The notes beneath the pieces were generated by a model, which was not told where the DNA came from, did no database searches, and saw only the letters and a program-made list of their open reading frames with translations. The translations under genes were made by a program, and so were the position numbers. This document shows positions 8,844 to 17,217 of a stretch of 64,000 nucleotides of DNA, in pieces (position 1 is the stretch's first letter; every line of letters begins with the position of its first letter). The DNA is from DAOUBP01 sp964474695 (GTDB taxonomy: Bacteria > Chloroflexota > Anaerolineae > CG2-30-64-16), in NCBI GenBank assembly GCA_964474695.1, contig CAYYTK010000020.1, positions 20,544 to 84,543 on the forward strand, read 5' to 3'.

Positions 8844-9572
8844 TTATTGCGCTTTCGCCAACGCTGCATCGATCGCCTGTTGGAAGACGCTGAGAGGTTG
8901 CGCGCCTACAAGCTGCTCCCCGTTGACGAAAAATGTCGGCGTCGCCTCAACGCCCTGGCCCCGTGCGGCCGAGCTATCGGCGTTGACCGCGGCTGAGTGC
9001 TGGCTGCTGTCTAAGCACTGGTTGAACTTGGTTGTGTCAAGCCCAAGCTCCGCGGCATATTGTTTAAGGGCGGACCTGCTGAATGGATCGCTACTGGTGC
9101 CTTGGCGAGCAAAAAGAACGTCATGGAAATCCCAGAATTTACCCTGGTCGGCCGCGCACTCAGCAGCCATGGCCGCACTGTGCGAGCGTTCGCCGCCAAT
9201 GACAAAGTACTTGAACTCAAACCGAACCTGACCCGTCGCCTCGTACTGAGCGCGCAACTGCTTGCCCTGATTCTTGGCGAAATCAGCGCAGTGACTGCAG
9301 CCGAAATCAGAGTACGCCACGATTTGCACAGGCGCGCCAACGGGCCCCCAGGTCGCTCCCTCGCCGACGCGATCGGTTGCCACAATGGGAGTCTGGTTCG
9401 CTCGGATCGCCAACCAAATCAGCCCGGCAGCTAACACAATAACTGCCCCAATGACACCCAACAACAGCTTACGCGAACTCGCAGGAGCCTTGGTCTGAAC
9501 CCGGGTAGATGCTTTCGCCGCACCCTGTGTTTTGCTACTCTTGGGTAACTGTGCCCGCTTTGCCATCTCCAT
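8844..9572 (-). CDS. DsbA-like membrane-anchored thiol oxidoreductase
   Basis: Extracytoplasmic dithiol oxidase or isomerase, 242 residues. A basic N-terminus and one TM segment (about 35-57) anchor a thioredoxin fold with active site Cys92-Ser-His-Cys95 (FGCSHC) and the cis-Pro loop ATPTFFVNG. Two further Cys (in the ECAADQG and NQCLDSS regions) could form a second disulfide, as in BdbD/DsbA-type proteins. The ATG at 9572 follows GGAG by 5 bases; the longer frame to 9716 is rejected because it crosses the divergent promoter. Confidence 0.88.
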   Translation of the reverse strand: MEMAKRAQLPKSSKTQGAAKASTRVQTKAPASSRKLLLGVIGAVIVLAAGLIWLAIRANQTPIVATDRVGEGATWGPVGAPVQIVAYSDFGCSHCADFAKNQGKQLRAQYEATGQVRFEFKYFVIGGERSHSAAMAAECAADQGKFWDFHDVLFARQGTSSDPFSRSALKQYAAELGLDTTKFNQCLDSSQHSAAVNADSSAARGQGVEATPTFFVNGEQLVGAQPLSVFQQAIDAALAKAQ

Positions 9573-9628
9573 TACACTCCGAAAGCAGAAGTCTATCGTC
9601 AACCCCTTGGTGGGAAGCACGACGATAT

Positions 9629-9656
9629 AGTATACCATAAGTATTTTGAGCGTCAA
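9629..9656 (-). promoter_or_regulatory. Promoter of the DsbA-like gene
   Basis: On the minus strand, TTGACG (9651-9656), 16 bp, TATACT (9629-9634). Its -35 box directly abuts the -35 box of the divergent promoter for the ligase gene. Confidence 0.6.
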
Positions 9657-9685
9657 TTGACAAACCTGGGCCTTTGCCGTATGAT
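9657..9685 (+). promoter_or_regulatory. Promoter of the polysaccharide ligase gene
   Basis: TTGACA (9657-9662), 17 bp, TATGAT (9680-9685), nearly perfect consensus. Predicted transcription start near 9692, 25 bases before the ATG at 9717. Confidence 0.78.
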
Positions 9686-9716
9686 GTCGGGGCTTCGGCC
9701 GAGAAGATACGGACAC

Positions 9717-11144
9717 ATGAACGCTTATTTGATCTCACCCGCCCCGCTTGCCCGCATCAGACACTATATTGTGGGCTGTGCTCTGCTGGGCGGCCTGGCT
9801 TATTTGCTGGCTCGGGTGCCGCTCGGCTTAGCCCTAGCGATCCTGGCGGCAGTCCTGGCCGGCACGATTGTGATATCCTCGCCTGCGGCAGGGATCGTAC
9901 TCGTAGCAGCAGCGATACCTTTCGGGCGATTGATTCCCATGCCCCTGCCGGGCCTCGACCTGGTGGACGTGCTGACCGGATTCGCGCTGCTTGCCTGGCT
10001 GCTGCGCGGCATGGCGAACCGGCGCATCGTTTTCCAACCGCCGCCGTTGATGTGGCCTTTGCTGGCCTTTGTCTGGATTTGCGGTCTCAGCCTGACTCAG
10101 GCGCTCTCGTGGCGAGAAGGTGTCACTGAATGGATGAAGTGGGTGGAATTTGCCGCCCTCTATCTGGTGGGCGCGCAAATTCTGAGCCGACGAAGCAAGT
10201 GGGCCCCAATCGCAGCGCTTTTTCTTGCCGGGCTTGCCCAGGCAAGCATCGGGGCCTACCAGTTTTTGCATCAGGTGGGGCCCGAGGCATTCGTATTGTC
10301 CGGCGGCTTCATGCGCGCCTACGGGACCTTCCAGCAGCCGAATCCTTACGCAGGCTATCTCGGCTATCTGGCGCCAGTTGCGACCGGCCTTGCGCTGGCC
10401 GCTGGCGGGCGTTGGTGGACCAATCGGCGTCCATCTGATTTGGTGATAGCGGCGGCGTGCGCAATTGTGGCGGCCGCCTTGGGCGCCGGCATACTGATGA
10501 GTGGGTCGCGCGGCGCCTGGATTGCGTTGATAGCAAGTATGGCAACAGTAGTCGCCCTGCTAAGCCGGCGCACCGCTGCCCTGGCACTAGGCGCCGTCCT
10601 GCTCCTGGTTCTGGCGACTGCTATGCTGGGGGTAAACTGGTTGCCCGGAAGCGTGGTTGCGCGGATCAGTGATCTTGTTGGCACTTCTGCCAGCTTTGAC
10701 CTGGCACAGACAGAGATCACTGACGCTAACTTCTCGATACTTGAACGTCTGGCCCACTGGCAGGCGGGTATGCAGATGTTCGCGGATCATCCGTGGCTTG
10801 GGATCGGAATCGGCAATTTCGGAGTGGCTTATGCCGCCTATGCCTTGCCCCATTGGTACGATCCATTGGGGCATGCGCACAACATATTCATCAACATCTT
10901 AGCCGAAACCGGCGTGCTGGGGCTGGGGACATTCGGCCTTTTCTGGCTAAGCGCGGGTTGGCGTGCCTGGCGTCACGCTATCCGTGGCGACGGCTATTCA
11001 CGCGCGTTGGCGTTGGGCACTCTGGGCACATGGGTCTATCTCAGCGTGCACAGCGCTTTCGACAATCTGTTCGTGCAGCACATTCAACTTCAGTTGGCGC
11101 TGCTGCTCGCTGTAATGATGACCCGAACAAGCGAGTCATCTTGA
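9717..11144 (+). CDS. O-antigen ligase/polymerase family membrane protein
   Basis: Polytopic membrane protein of 475 residues with about 11-12 predicted TM segments. It has a large extracytoplasmic loop carrying LAHWQAGMQMFADHPWLGIG and the GHAHNIFINILAETG motif typical of Wzy/WaaL-like proteins. These join or polymerise lipid-linked glycans outside the membrane. The neighbours (GtrA and a GT4 glycosyltransferase) support a role in surface polysaccharide. It cannot be assigned as ligase or polymerase from sequence. Confidence 0.88.
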   Translation: MNAYLISPAPLARIRHYIVGCALLGGLAYLLARVPLGLALAILAAVLAGTIVISSPAAGIVLVAAAIPFGRLIPMPLPGLDLVDVLTGFALLAWLLRGMANRRIVFQPPPLMWPLLAFVWICGLSLTQALSWREGVTEWMKWVEFAALYLVGAQILSRRSKWAPIAALFLAGLAQASIGAYQFLHQVGPEAFVLSGGFMRAYGTFQQPNPYAGYLGYLAPVATGLALAAGGRWWTNRRPSDLVIAAACAIVAAALGAGILMSGSRGAWIALIASMATVVALLSRRTAALALGAVLLLVLATAMLGVNWLPGSVVARISDLVGTSASFDLAQTEITDANFSILERLAHWQAGMQMFADHPWLGIGIGNFGVAYAAYALPHWYDPLGHAHNIFINILAETGVLGLGTFGLFWLSAGWRAWRHAIRGDGYSRALALGTLGTWVYLSVHSAFDNLFVQHIQLQLALLLAVMMTRTSESS

Positions 11145-11151
11145 GGATAAA

Positions 11152-11652
11152 TTGACAAGCAACGTGACACCTTATCAACTGCCGCCGGTTTTGGCCTGGC
11201 TCGTACGCCTGCCCATCATTAATCGTATGGGGTTTGCCGATCGGCCCAAAGAGTTTATTCGCTTTCTGAAGTTCGCCACCGTCGGCGTGATCGGCATGGG
11301 GGTTGATCTTTCTGTGCTGACTATCTCACGCGAGCTGCTGCGCTTGCCGCTGCCGCTTGCGGTGTTTCTTGGCTTCAGTGTAGCAGTACTGAGCAACTTC
11401 ACCTGGAACCGGCTGTGGACCTTCCCTGAAAGCCGCCAGCGCGCACTGACAAGTCAGCTCGTGCAATTCGTCGCAATTAACGTCATTGGTCTTGGCATTA
11501 ATGAGTTGGTAGTGCTGGGCCTCCATCCTATCTTCTCTATGCTGGTTGCCGACCCGGCAGCCTATTTGGGTGCCAAAGTGATCGCTATTGGTATCGTCCT
11601 TTTCTGGAACTATTTCGTCAACCGTGCTTGGACCTATAAGGGCATCGAGTAG
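11152..11652 (+). CDS. GtrA-family membrane protein
   Basis: Four-TM protein of 166 residues with the GtrA signature: FLKFATVGVIG at TM1, SNFTWNRLWTF after TM2 and NYFVNRAWTY at the end. GtrA proteins are thought to move or aid polyprenyl-linked sugars across the membrane. The TTG start at 11152 follows GAGGA and lies 7 bases after the ligase gene's stop, so the two should be co-translated. Confidence 0.9.
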   Translation: MTSNVTPYQLPPVLAWLVRLPIINRMGFADRPKEFIRFLKFATVGVIGMGVDLSVLTISRELLRLPLPLAVFLGFSVAVLSNFTWNRLWTFPESRQRALTSQLVQFVAINVIGLGINELVVLGLHPIFSMLVADPAAYLGAKVIAIGIVLFWNYFVNRAWTYKGIE

Positions 11653-11666
11653 CAACACCTCAACAG

Positions 11667-11729
11667 GCAAAACGCAAGTTCCTGCGCCTGGGCTGCACTT
11701 ATCTCTTCTTCGCACGCTGTGCGTTTTGC
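11667..11729 (+). repeat. Inverted repeat in the leader of the GT4 gene
   Basis: GCAAAACGCA (11667-11676) is perfectly complementary to TGCGTTTTGC (11720-11729), with a 43-base loop; the right arm ends 1 base before the ribosome binding site GAGGTGA (11731-11737). Confidence 0.6.
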
Positions 11730-11741
11730 GGAGGTGACATT

Positions 11742-12869
11742 GTGGACATCGCGATAGACTACACGCCGGCCTTGCGCCAATCCGCCGGGATCGGCCGTTA
11801 CACGCGTGGGCTTGTTGCCGCCCTTGCCGAGATCGATAGCGACAACCGCTATACGCTGTTTTGCGCGGGTGAGACTCCCCTGCCCGTTGCCTGGCCCGCC
11901 CATATTTGCGTACGGACCAGCGCAGTGCCAGCGCGCTGGCTCACGGCCGGGTGGCACCGCTTTGGCATCCCCCTAGCGGTCGAGCGCTTCGTTGGCGAGT
12001 GCGATATCTTCCACTCGCCCGATTTCACCTTACCGCCACTGCGAGACGCCAGGGGTGTTGTCACCGTCCATGATCTCTCATTCCTGCGCCTGCCCCAGCA
12101 CGCAGACCCGGGGTTACGCGCGTATCTGACCAAAACTGTCCCGCGCTCGATCGAGCGCGCCACGCGTGTGCTGGCGGATTCGCAAGCCACCAAGAACGAC
12201 CTGATCGAGCTCTTGGGAGTTTCTTCGGCGAAAATCTCTGTGGTGCCCGGAGGTGTGGAGGCGCGGTTCCGCCCGGTGCGAGACACAGTACGGCTCGCCG
12301 AGGTGCGTAACCGGTACCATCTGCCGCAATGGTTTATTTTGTCGGTGGGGACCATCGAGCCGCGCAAGAACTTCGCCGGCTTGATTGCCGCTTTCGGACA
12401 ACTGCGTCGCCAGACAGGGCTTCCTCACGCGCTGGTAATCGCCGGCAAAAATGGCTGGCTCTATAGAGACATCTACGAGCAGGTGTCCAAAGAAGGTCTC
12501 AGCGAGTACGTGCATTTCATCGGCTTCGTTGCGGACGACGACTTACCTGCGCTCTACACCCTGGCTGACCTGTTTGTCTTTCCATCGCTCTACGAGGGGT
12601 TTGGACTACCGCCATTGGAAGCCATGGCGTGCGGCACACCGGTCGTCACCAGCAACCGCGCCAGCTTGCCCGAAGCAGTAGGGTCAGCAGCGCTACAAGT
12701 TGAGCCCGAAGACAACGACGCCCTGGCAGATGCCATGGCCCGAATACTGGGCAATGCCAATCTCCGGATGAGGTTGGTGGACCTGGGTAGGGCGCAGGCG
12801 GCTCGATACACCTGGAAAGCCGCAGCGGCAAAGCTGCTGGAAGCTTACCAGCTTACGGCAGCAGACTAA
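11742..12869 (+). CDS. GT4-type glycosyltransferase
   Basis: Retaining nucleotide-sugar glycosyltransferase of the GT-B fold, 375 residues. The C-terminal half has SVGTIEPRKN, a long IAGKNGW helix region and the E-x7-E donor site PSLYEGFGLPPLEAMACGTPV; the N-terminus has the acceptor loop SAGIGRYTRGL. It resembles MtfA-like mannosyltransferases, but the sugar is unknown. GTG start 11742 with GAGGTGA 5 bases before. It follows gtrA by 89 bases. Confidence 0.9.
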   Translation: MDIAIDYTPALRQSAGIGRYTRGLVAALAEIDSDNRYTLFCAGETPLPVAWPAHICVRTSAVPARWLTAGWHRFGIPLAVERFVGECDIFHSPDFTLPPLRDARGVVTVHDLSFLRLPQHADPGLRAYLTKTVPRSIERATRVLADSQATKNDLIELLGVSSAKISVVPGGVEARFRPVRDTVRLAEVRNRYHLPQWFILSVGTIEPRKNFAGLIAAFGQLRRQTGLPHALVIAGKNGWLYRDIYEQVSKEGLSEYVHFIGFVADDDLPALYTLADLFVFPSLYEGFGLPPLEAMACGTPVVTSNRASLPEAVGSAALQVEPEDNDALADAMARILGNANLRMRLVDLGRAQAARYTWKAAAAKLLEAYQLTAAD

Positions 12870-12880
12870 GCCGGAGACGC

Positions 12881-13531
12881 ATGGTGCGCACACGCAACGC
12901 AGATCGCCCGTCCTCGGGCCGCCGTTGGGTTATGCTGACAGCCGTCGGGGTCCTTGGCGTGACAGGCTATTTGGGCCCTTGGATTCCGCACAGGGCTGCC
13001 GGCCTGATCATTACCGGGCTGGACCTTGGAGAATATGTCAAGTTCTTGCCCCAGGTGTCTGCCGGCCAAATTCCCATACAGCGCGAGGCGTTCTATGCGC
13101 CCTTAGTGGCAGCCAGCCTGATCGCCACTTTGCTGAGCAGCCGCCGCCAGACGGGCCGCTTGCGTTGGCTTCTGCTGCTCGCCGCAATCTCGCTGGCCCT
13201 TGCCCAACTACCTCCCGCCTGGAGTCCAAACACACTGCGAATGCCGGAGTTTCGTGTGCAGACGGCGGCCATAGTGCTGTGTCTCGCGACTATACCGCTG
13301 GTGGCGCTCATCCGGCATCTGCCGGACCGGCTGATCCTGGCCGGCATCAGTCTGCCGGCCCTTATCGCAGCTTTATGGCCGGCATGGAGCTTCTTGCAGG
13401 TGCGACCAGCCATTGCTGCGGTATACAATGAACCGCTGCCGCTAGGATGGGGCTTTTGGGCCTGCACATTCGGGTACCTCGGATTGACGTTTCTCAGCAC
13501 CGCTCTCATTCTCAGCAGGCGGAAGCCATGA
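12881..13531 (+). CDS. Unrecognised polytopic membrane protein
   Basis: 216 residues, not recognised. A basic N-terminus is followed by about six hydrophobic segments (near 18-36, 66-82, 93-110, 125-140, 148-166 and 187-208). No enzymatic motif is visible. It starts 12 bases after the GT4 gene, so it probably belongs to the polysaccharide unit. It ends 17 bases from the convergent methyltransferase gene with no obvious terminator between them. Confidence 0.65.
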   Translation: MVRTRNADRPSSGRRWVMLTAVGVLGVTGYLGPWIPHRAAGLIITGLDLGEYVKFLPQVSAGQIPIQREAFYAPLVAASLIATLLSSRRQTGRLRWLLLLAAISLALAQLPPAWSPNTLRMPEFRVQTAAIVLCLATIPLVALIRHLPDRLILAGISLPALIAALWPAWSFLQVRPAIAAVYNEPLPLGWGFWACTFGYLGLTFLSTALILSRRKP

Positions 13532-13548
13532 CGTCGACTTCTTCCCTG

Positions 13549-14133
13549 CTACCGGGTTGCTACCAGCCACATGTTGAAGTGATCGCGCTCGAGCGCCAGA
13601 GTCCGCGCGCCTTGGGTCTCAAACAGCGTGGCTAAATCATCGGCGGGCAGAAAACGGCTCCCCATCAACAGGACCTTCTCCATCAATGCAATCAACTTAA
13701 CGCCGCCTCGAGCGATGTCCGGCTCCTCCAACACTAGCCGGCCGCCGGGGCGAAGCACGCGCAGTAGTTCGGCCGCGGCCGCAGGTTGAGCCACCGCCGG
13801 AACTGGCACTACAAAGTGATGGAACGCATCGACCACCAGCAGGCGATCGATGCTGGCATCCGGAAATGGAAGCTGCAAGACGCTGCCGACAACCGCGGGG
13901 AGGGCCTTATCTCTCGCGCGCCGAGTCATTTGAGGCGACGAATCATACACCACGACGCGCGCGCCACGCGCTGCCAAGTCGGCGGCATGGCGTCCTGTAC
14001 CGCCCCCCACATCCAAAACCAACTCCCCGGGCACTGCCTCCAGCAGCCCGTGCAGACGGCTGTGTTCCGGTTTGCTGATGAGAAGGTCATACCATCGCGC
14101 GATGGCATCGAAATGGTCAAAAGGCAACTTCAT
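13549..14133 (-). CDS. Class I SAM-dependent methyltransferase
   Basis: Small UbiE-like methyltransferase of 194 residues: motif I LDVGGGTGRHA, YDSSPQM for the adenosine-binding acidic loop, DAFHHF at motif IV and LRPGGRLVLEEPD. The target is unknown. The gene starts 4 bases after the DUF364 stop, so the two are coupled. The product is short but has a complete Rossmann core. Confidence 0.85.
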   Translation of the reverse strand: MKLPFDHFDAIARWYDLLISKPEHSRLHGLLEAVPGELVLDVGGGTGRHAADLAARGARVVVYDSSPQMTRRARDKALPAVVGSVLQLPFPDASIDRLLVVDAFHHFVVPVPAVAQPAAAAELLRVLRPGGRLVLEEPDIARGGVKLIALMEKVLLMGSRFLPADDLATLFETQGARTLALERDHFNMWLVATR

Positions 14134-14137
14134 TGAA

Positions 14138-14878
14138 TCACCGCCCCACCAGGGTGACCAGGCGTTTGCCGGGGATCTGGCGAAAATTGGCGCCCTGGCT
14201 AACGGCCGTCAAAACAGCCGGGATGTCGGTTACTATGGTCCCGGAGATCGCATTTACGCCCTCTGCGAACAGAAGCTTTGCCAGGGGTGTCGTTGCGCCC
14301 AAAACCACCACATAGGAATCAGGGCGACACAGTGCAGTCAGACCCGCAAAGGTGTCATTGACCAACGCCATCCCGGTGATCGCTACGACATCCGCTAGGG
14401 GTAATACCGCTGGCGCTTCGGCAGCAGCCAGATCGCCCGGGCAGGGATTCAGCTCCAGCACCCAACACGTCTCCGCCGCAGCGCGCACCTTGGGGACAAA
14501 GGGAAAGTGGCCTACGATGGCTACCTTTCGCCCGGCGCCCTGCGCCAGGATGAGTTCCTCTGCATTGCGGTCGACGCACGCGGCCAGATCCACCTCCAGT
14601 GAAGCATTAAGTGCCGCAAAACCGATGCTCCGTTCTGTCAGGCTCTCAGAGCGCATCCAGCTCGCCAGTTCGGCTGCGGGCATCCCGATCAAGTGGCCGG
14701 CGTCGCGCACGGCAGGGCGCCCATGTTCCAGATCATGAACGATCTGCGTCGATGCCAACCCTGCGCGCATGCCGTGCGCGGTCTCGGCCACCACAACCGT
14801 CCAATGCGTTCCGACGCGCACATCGACCACGGGACCAACCAGGAGCGGCTCGGCCAGCAGTCGATCGATCAATGTCAT
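14138..14878 (-). CDS. DUF364/DUF4213 Rossmann-like protein
   Basis: 246-residue protein of the DUF364 family (N-terminal DUF4213-like enolase-type fold, C-terminal Rossmann-like part). Visible landmarks are GLASTQ near the N-terminus, AALNA in the middle, VGHFPF, LELNP and ITGMALVNDTFAGL. Related proteins have been proposed to handle heavy metals or siderophores, but no activity is established. ATG 14878 follows GGAAATGAGAG. It sits between tex and a methyltransferase on one strand. Confidence 0.82.
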   Translation of the reverse strand: MTLIDRLLAEPLLVGPVVDVRVGTHWTVVVAETAHGMRAGLASTQIVHDLEHGRPAVRDAGHLIGMPAAELASWMRSESLTERSIGFAALNASLEVDLAACVDRNAEELILAQGAGRKVAIVGHFPFVPKVRAAAETCWVLELNPCPGDLAAAEAPAVLPLADVVAITGMALVNDTFAGLTALCRPDSYVVVLGATTPLAKLLFAEGVNAISGTIVTDIPAVLTAVSQGANFRQIPGKRLVTLVGR

Positions 14879-14920
14879 GCTCTCATTTCCTTTCGTTGGG
14901 TCTGCCCGCCCGTTGCCTTC

Positions 14921-17149
14921 CTAGCCAACCATGCTCAGCCCAATCCGCCCGCGCTCGCGGTCGATGCTGATCACGGTGACATCAATCACATCTCCCACGC
15001 TCACCACCGCATGCGGGTTTCGCACGAATTGCTTTGCCATCTTGCTCACATGCACCAAACCATCTTGCTTGACGCCGATGTCGACGAAAGCGCCGAAATC
15101 GACCACGTTGCGCACCGTACCCTTCAAAACCATCCCCTCAGTCAGATCATCGATGCTCAGCACGTCTTGGCGCAGAACCACTGGCGGCAAGTCGGCTCGC
15201 GGGTCCCGGCCGGGGCGCAGCAGCGCATCCACAATATCGCGCAGCGTCGGCTCACCAACACCAAGGAGGAAGGCAGTGGCAGGCCAGGCGCCAGTATCGT
15301 GTGCCAGGCCGTTCGCTTCGCACCATCCTTTCAGCCGATCAGGAAGGTCTCGCATGCGCAGATTGAGGCCGGCAAACTCAAGAAAAGATCTGGCTGCCTC
15401 ATAACTCTCAGGGTGGATGGTAGTGTTGTCCAGCGGGTTCTTGCTGCCGGGGACGCGCAGAAAGCCGGCGGCCTGCTCAAACGCTTTTGGCCCCAATCCT
15501 TTTACCTTTTTCAAATCAGCGCGAGATGCGAACGGCCCGGCTTCCTCCCTGTGTGCGACGATAGCCTGTGCCACCTTCTTGCTAATCCCAGCCACGTAGC
15601 CGAGCAGGGCCGCGGATGCGGTGTTAACGTCAACGCCCACATAGTTAACCACCGACTCCACCACTGCGTCCAGGGTAGCGCCGAGCCTCTTCTGGTCCAC
15701 ATCGTGCTGATAAAGGCCAACGCCGATGCTTTGCGGGTCGATCTTGACCAATTCGGCCAGCGGATCCTGCAGCCGTCGCGCGATCGAAACCGCGCCGCGC
15801 ATGGAAACATCCAACTCAGGAAACTCGGCACGCGCGATGTCGGAAGCCGAATAGACTGACGCTCCGGCCTCACTAACCATCGCGTAGGCGACTTTGCCCG
15901 GGCCAGCCTTCTCCAAGAAACCTGGTCCAGACGAGGTCGGCCTGATCAACTCCGCCACCAAAGCCTCGGTTTCCCGACTAGCGGTGCCGTTACCGACAGC
16001 GATCACGTTGATCCGATCCTGCTCGACCAGAGCGGCAAGCATGCGCAGCGCTTTCTCACGTTCGTTGCGCGGCTCGTGGGGATAGATCGTAGCAGTGTGC
16101 AGCAACTTACCGGTTGGGTCTACCGTGGCCACCTTGCAACCCGTGCGGAAACCGGGATCGATACCCATGACCGCGCGTTCCCGAAGCGGGGGCTGGAGCA
16201 ACAGATTGCGCAGATTGGCAGCAAAAACCTGGATGGCATGATCGTCTGCGTAGTCGCCCAACTGTCCGCTCACCTCTCGCTCGACCGAAGGGCGCAGGAG
16301 CCGCTCATAACCATCCTCGACCGCAAGCCGCACCTGCTGGCCCGCAGTCGTGGCGGGTGCGGCAATCCAGGCCGCGGCCACATCGCCAAGAATGACGCCA
16401 TCAGCGGTCTCGATAGTCACTTTTAGGCTGTCATCGGCCGCGCCCCGTTTCAGTGCCAGCCACTGATGCGGCTGAACTGCCCGCAGCGCGGTGCGGAACT
16501 CATAATAAACGCGATAGCGGCCTTCTTTGTCCGCCTGATCACTGGCACGGCGACTGGTTACGAATCCATCGGCGGCGAAACGCTGGCGCACCAAGCCGCG
16601 AGTCGAGGCATCATCACTCACCTGTTCCGCGATAATATCGCGCGCGCCTGCCAGCGCGGCCTCAACGTCCGACACCTGTTCATTGACGTATTGTGCCGCC
16701 CACTGTTGGGGCGAATTCCCCAGGCCGTTTCCCGGGGACGAAACGATCTCACCGCGACCTGCGGCCAGCAGTGTCAGCGCCAATGGTTCCAGCCCGCGTT
16801 CGCGTGCAAGCTGGGCTCGCGTTTGACGTTTGGGCTTATAGGGACGATAAAGATCCTCAACCGCCTGGAGCGTCGTCGCGGCGTCCAGTTGACCTGTCAA
16901 CTCGTCAGTCAGCTTGCCCTGCGACGCGATCTCAGCTCTTACAGCCTCCCTGCGCTCAGCCAGCTTGCGCAGATACTCCAGCCGGGTCTGAATGTCGCGG
17001 ATCTGCACCTCATCCAGGCCGCCGGTGACCTCCTTACGGTAACGTGCGATGAAGGGAATGGTATTGCCATCATCCAGCAAGGTCGCGGTCGCAACGACCT
17101 GAGACACGGGGATCTTAAGTTCTCCAGAGATGAGTTCGTGAATGTTCAA
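14921..17149 (-). CDS. tex: Tex-family RNA-binding transcription accessory protein
   Basis: Tex binds nucleic acid and affects transcription and stress tolerance. The parts appear in order: N-terminal helical region (NTIPFIARYRKEVTGGLDE), YqgF/RNase H-like domain (GIDPGFRTGCKVA), helix-hairpin-helix (KKVKGLGPKAFEQ) and C-terminal S1 domain (VDFGAFVDIGVKQDGLVH). I choose TTG 17149 with GAGG at good spacing, which gives the usual Tex N-terminus and 742 residues. A TTG at 17188 would add 13 residues. Downstream of mutS by 68 bases. Confidence 0.93.
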   Translation of the reverse strand: MNIHELISGELKIPVSQVVATATLLDDGNTIPFIARYRKEVTGGLDEVQIRDIQTRLEYLRKLAERREAVRAEIASQGKLTDELTGQLDAATTLQAVEDLYRPYKPKRQTRAQLARERGLEPLALTLLAAGRGEIVSSPGNGLGNSPQQWAAQYVNEQVSDVEAALAGARDIIAEQVSDDASTRGLVRQRFAADGFVTSRRASDQADKEGRYRVYYEFRTALRAVQPHQWLALKRGAADDSLKVTIETADGVILGDVAAAWIAAPATTAGQQVRLAVEDGYERLLRPSVEREVSGQLGDYADDHAIQVFAANLRNLLLQPPLRERAVMGIDPGFRTGCKVATVDPTGKLLHTATIYPHEPRNEREKALRMLAALVEQDRINVIAVGNGTASRETEALVAELIRPTSSGPGFLEKAGPGKVAYAMVSEAGASVYSASDIARAEFPELDVSMRGAVSIARRLQDPLAELVKIDPQSIGVGLYQHDVDQKRLGATLDAVVESVVNYVGVDVNTASAALLGYVAGISKKVAQAIVAHREEAGPFASRADLKKVKGLGPKAFEQAAGFLRVPGSKNPLDNTTIHPESYEAARSFLEFAGLNLRMRDLPDRLKGWCEANGLAHDTGAWPATAFLLGVGEPTLRDIVDALLRPGRDPRADLPPVVLRQDVLSIDDLTEGMVLKGTVRNVVDFGAFVDIGVKQDGLVHVSKMAKQFVRNPHAVVSVGDVIDVTVISIDRERGRIGLSMVG

Positions 17150-17217
17150 AAACGCCTCGACAATATTGGGGGATCGGGCCTGCGCCAAGCCGGGTTTGAG
17201 AAAAGCTCCAATCCCTG

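Noticed and set aside
14693..15859. 388-residue open frame antisense to tex
   Set aside because: High-GC shadow frame: no recognisable domain, no promoter, fully inside a well-supported gene.
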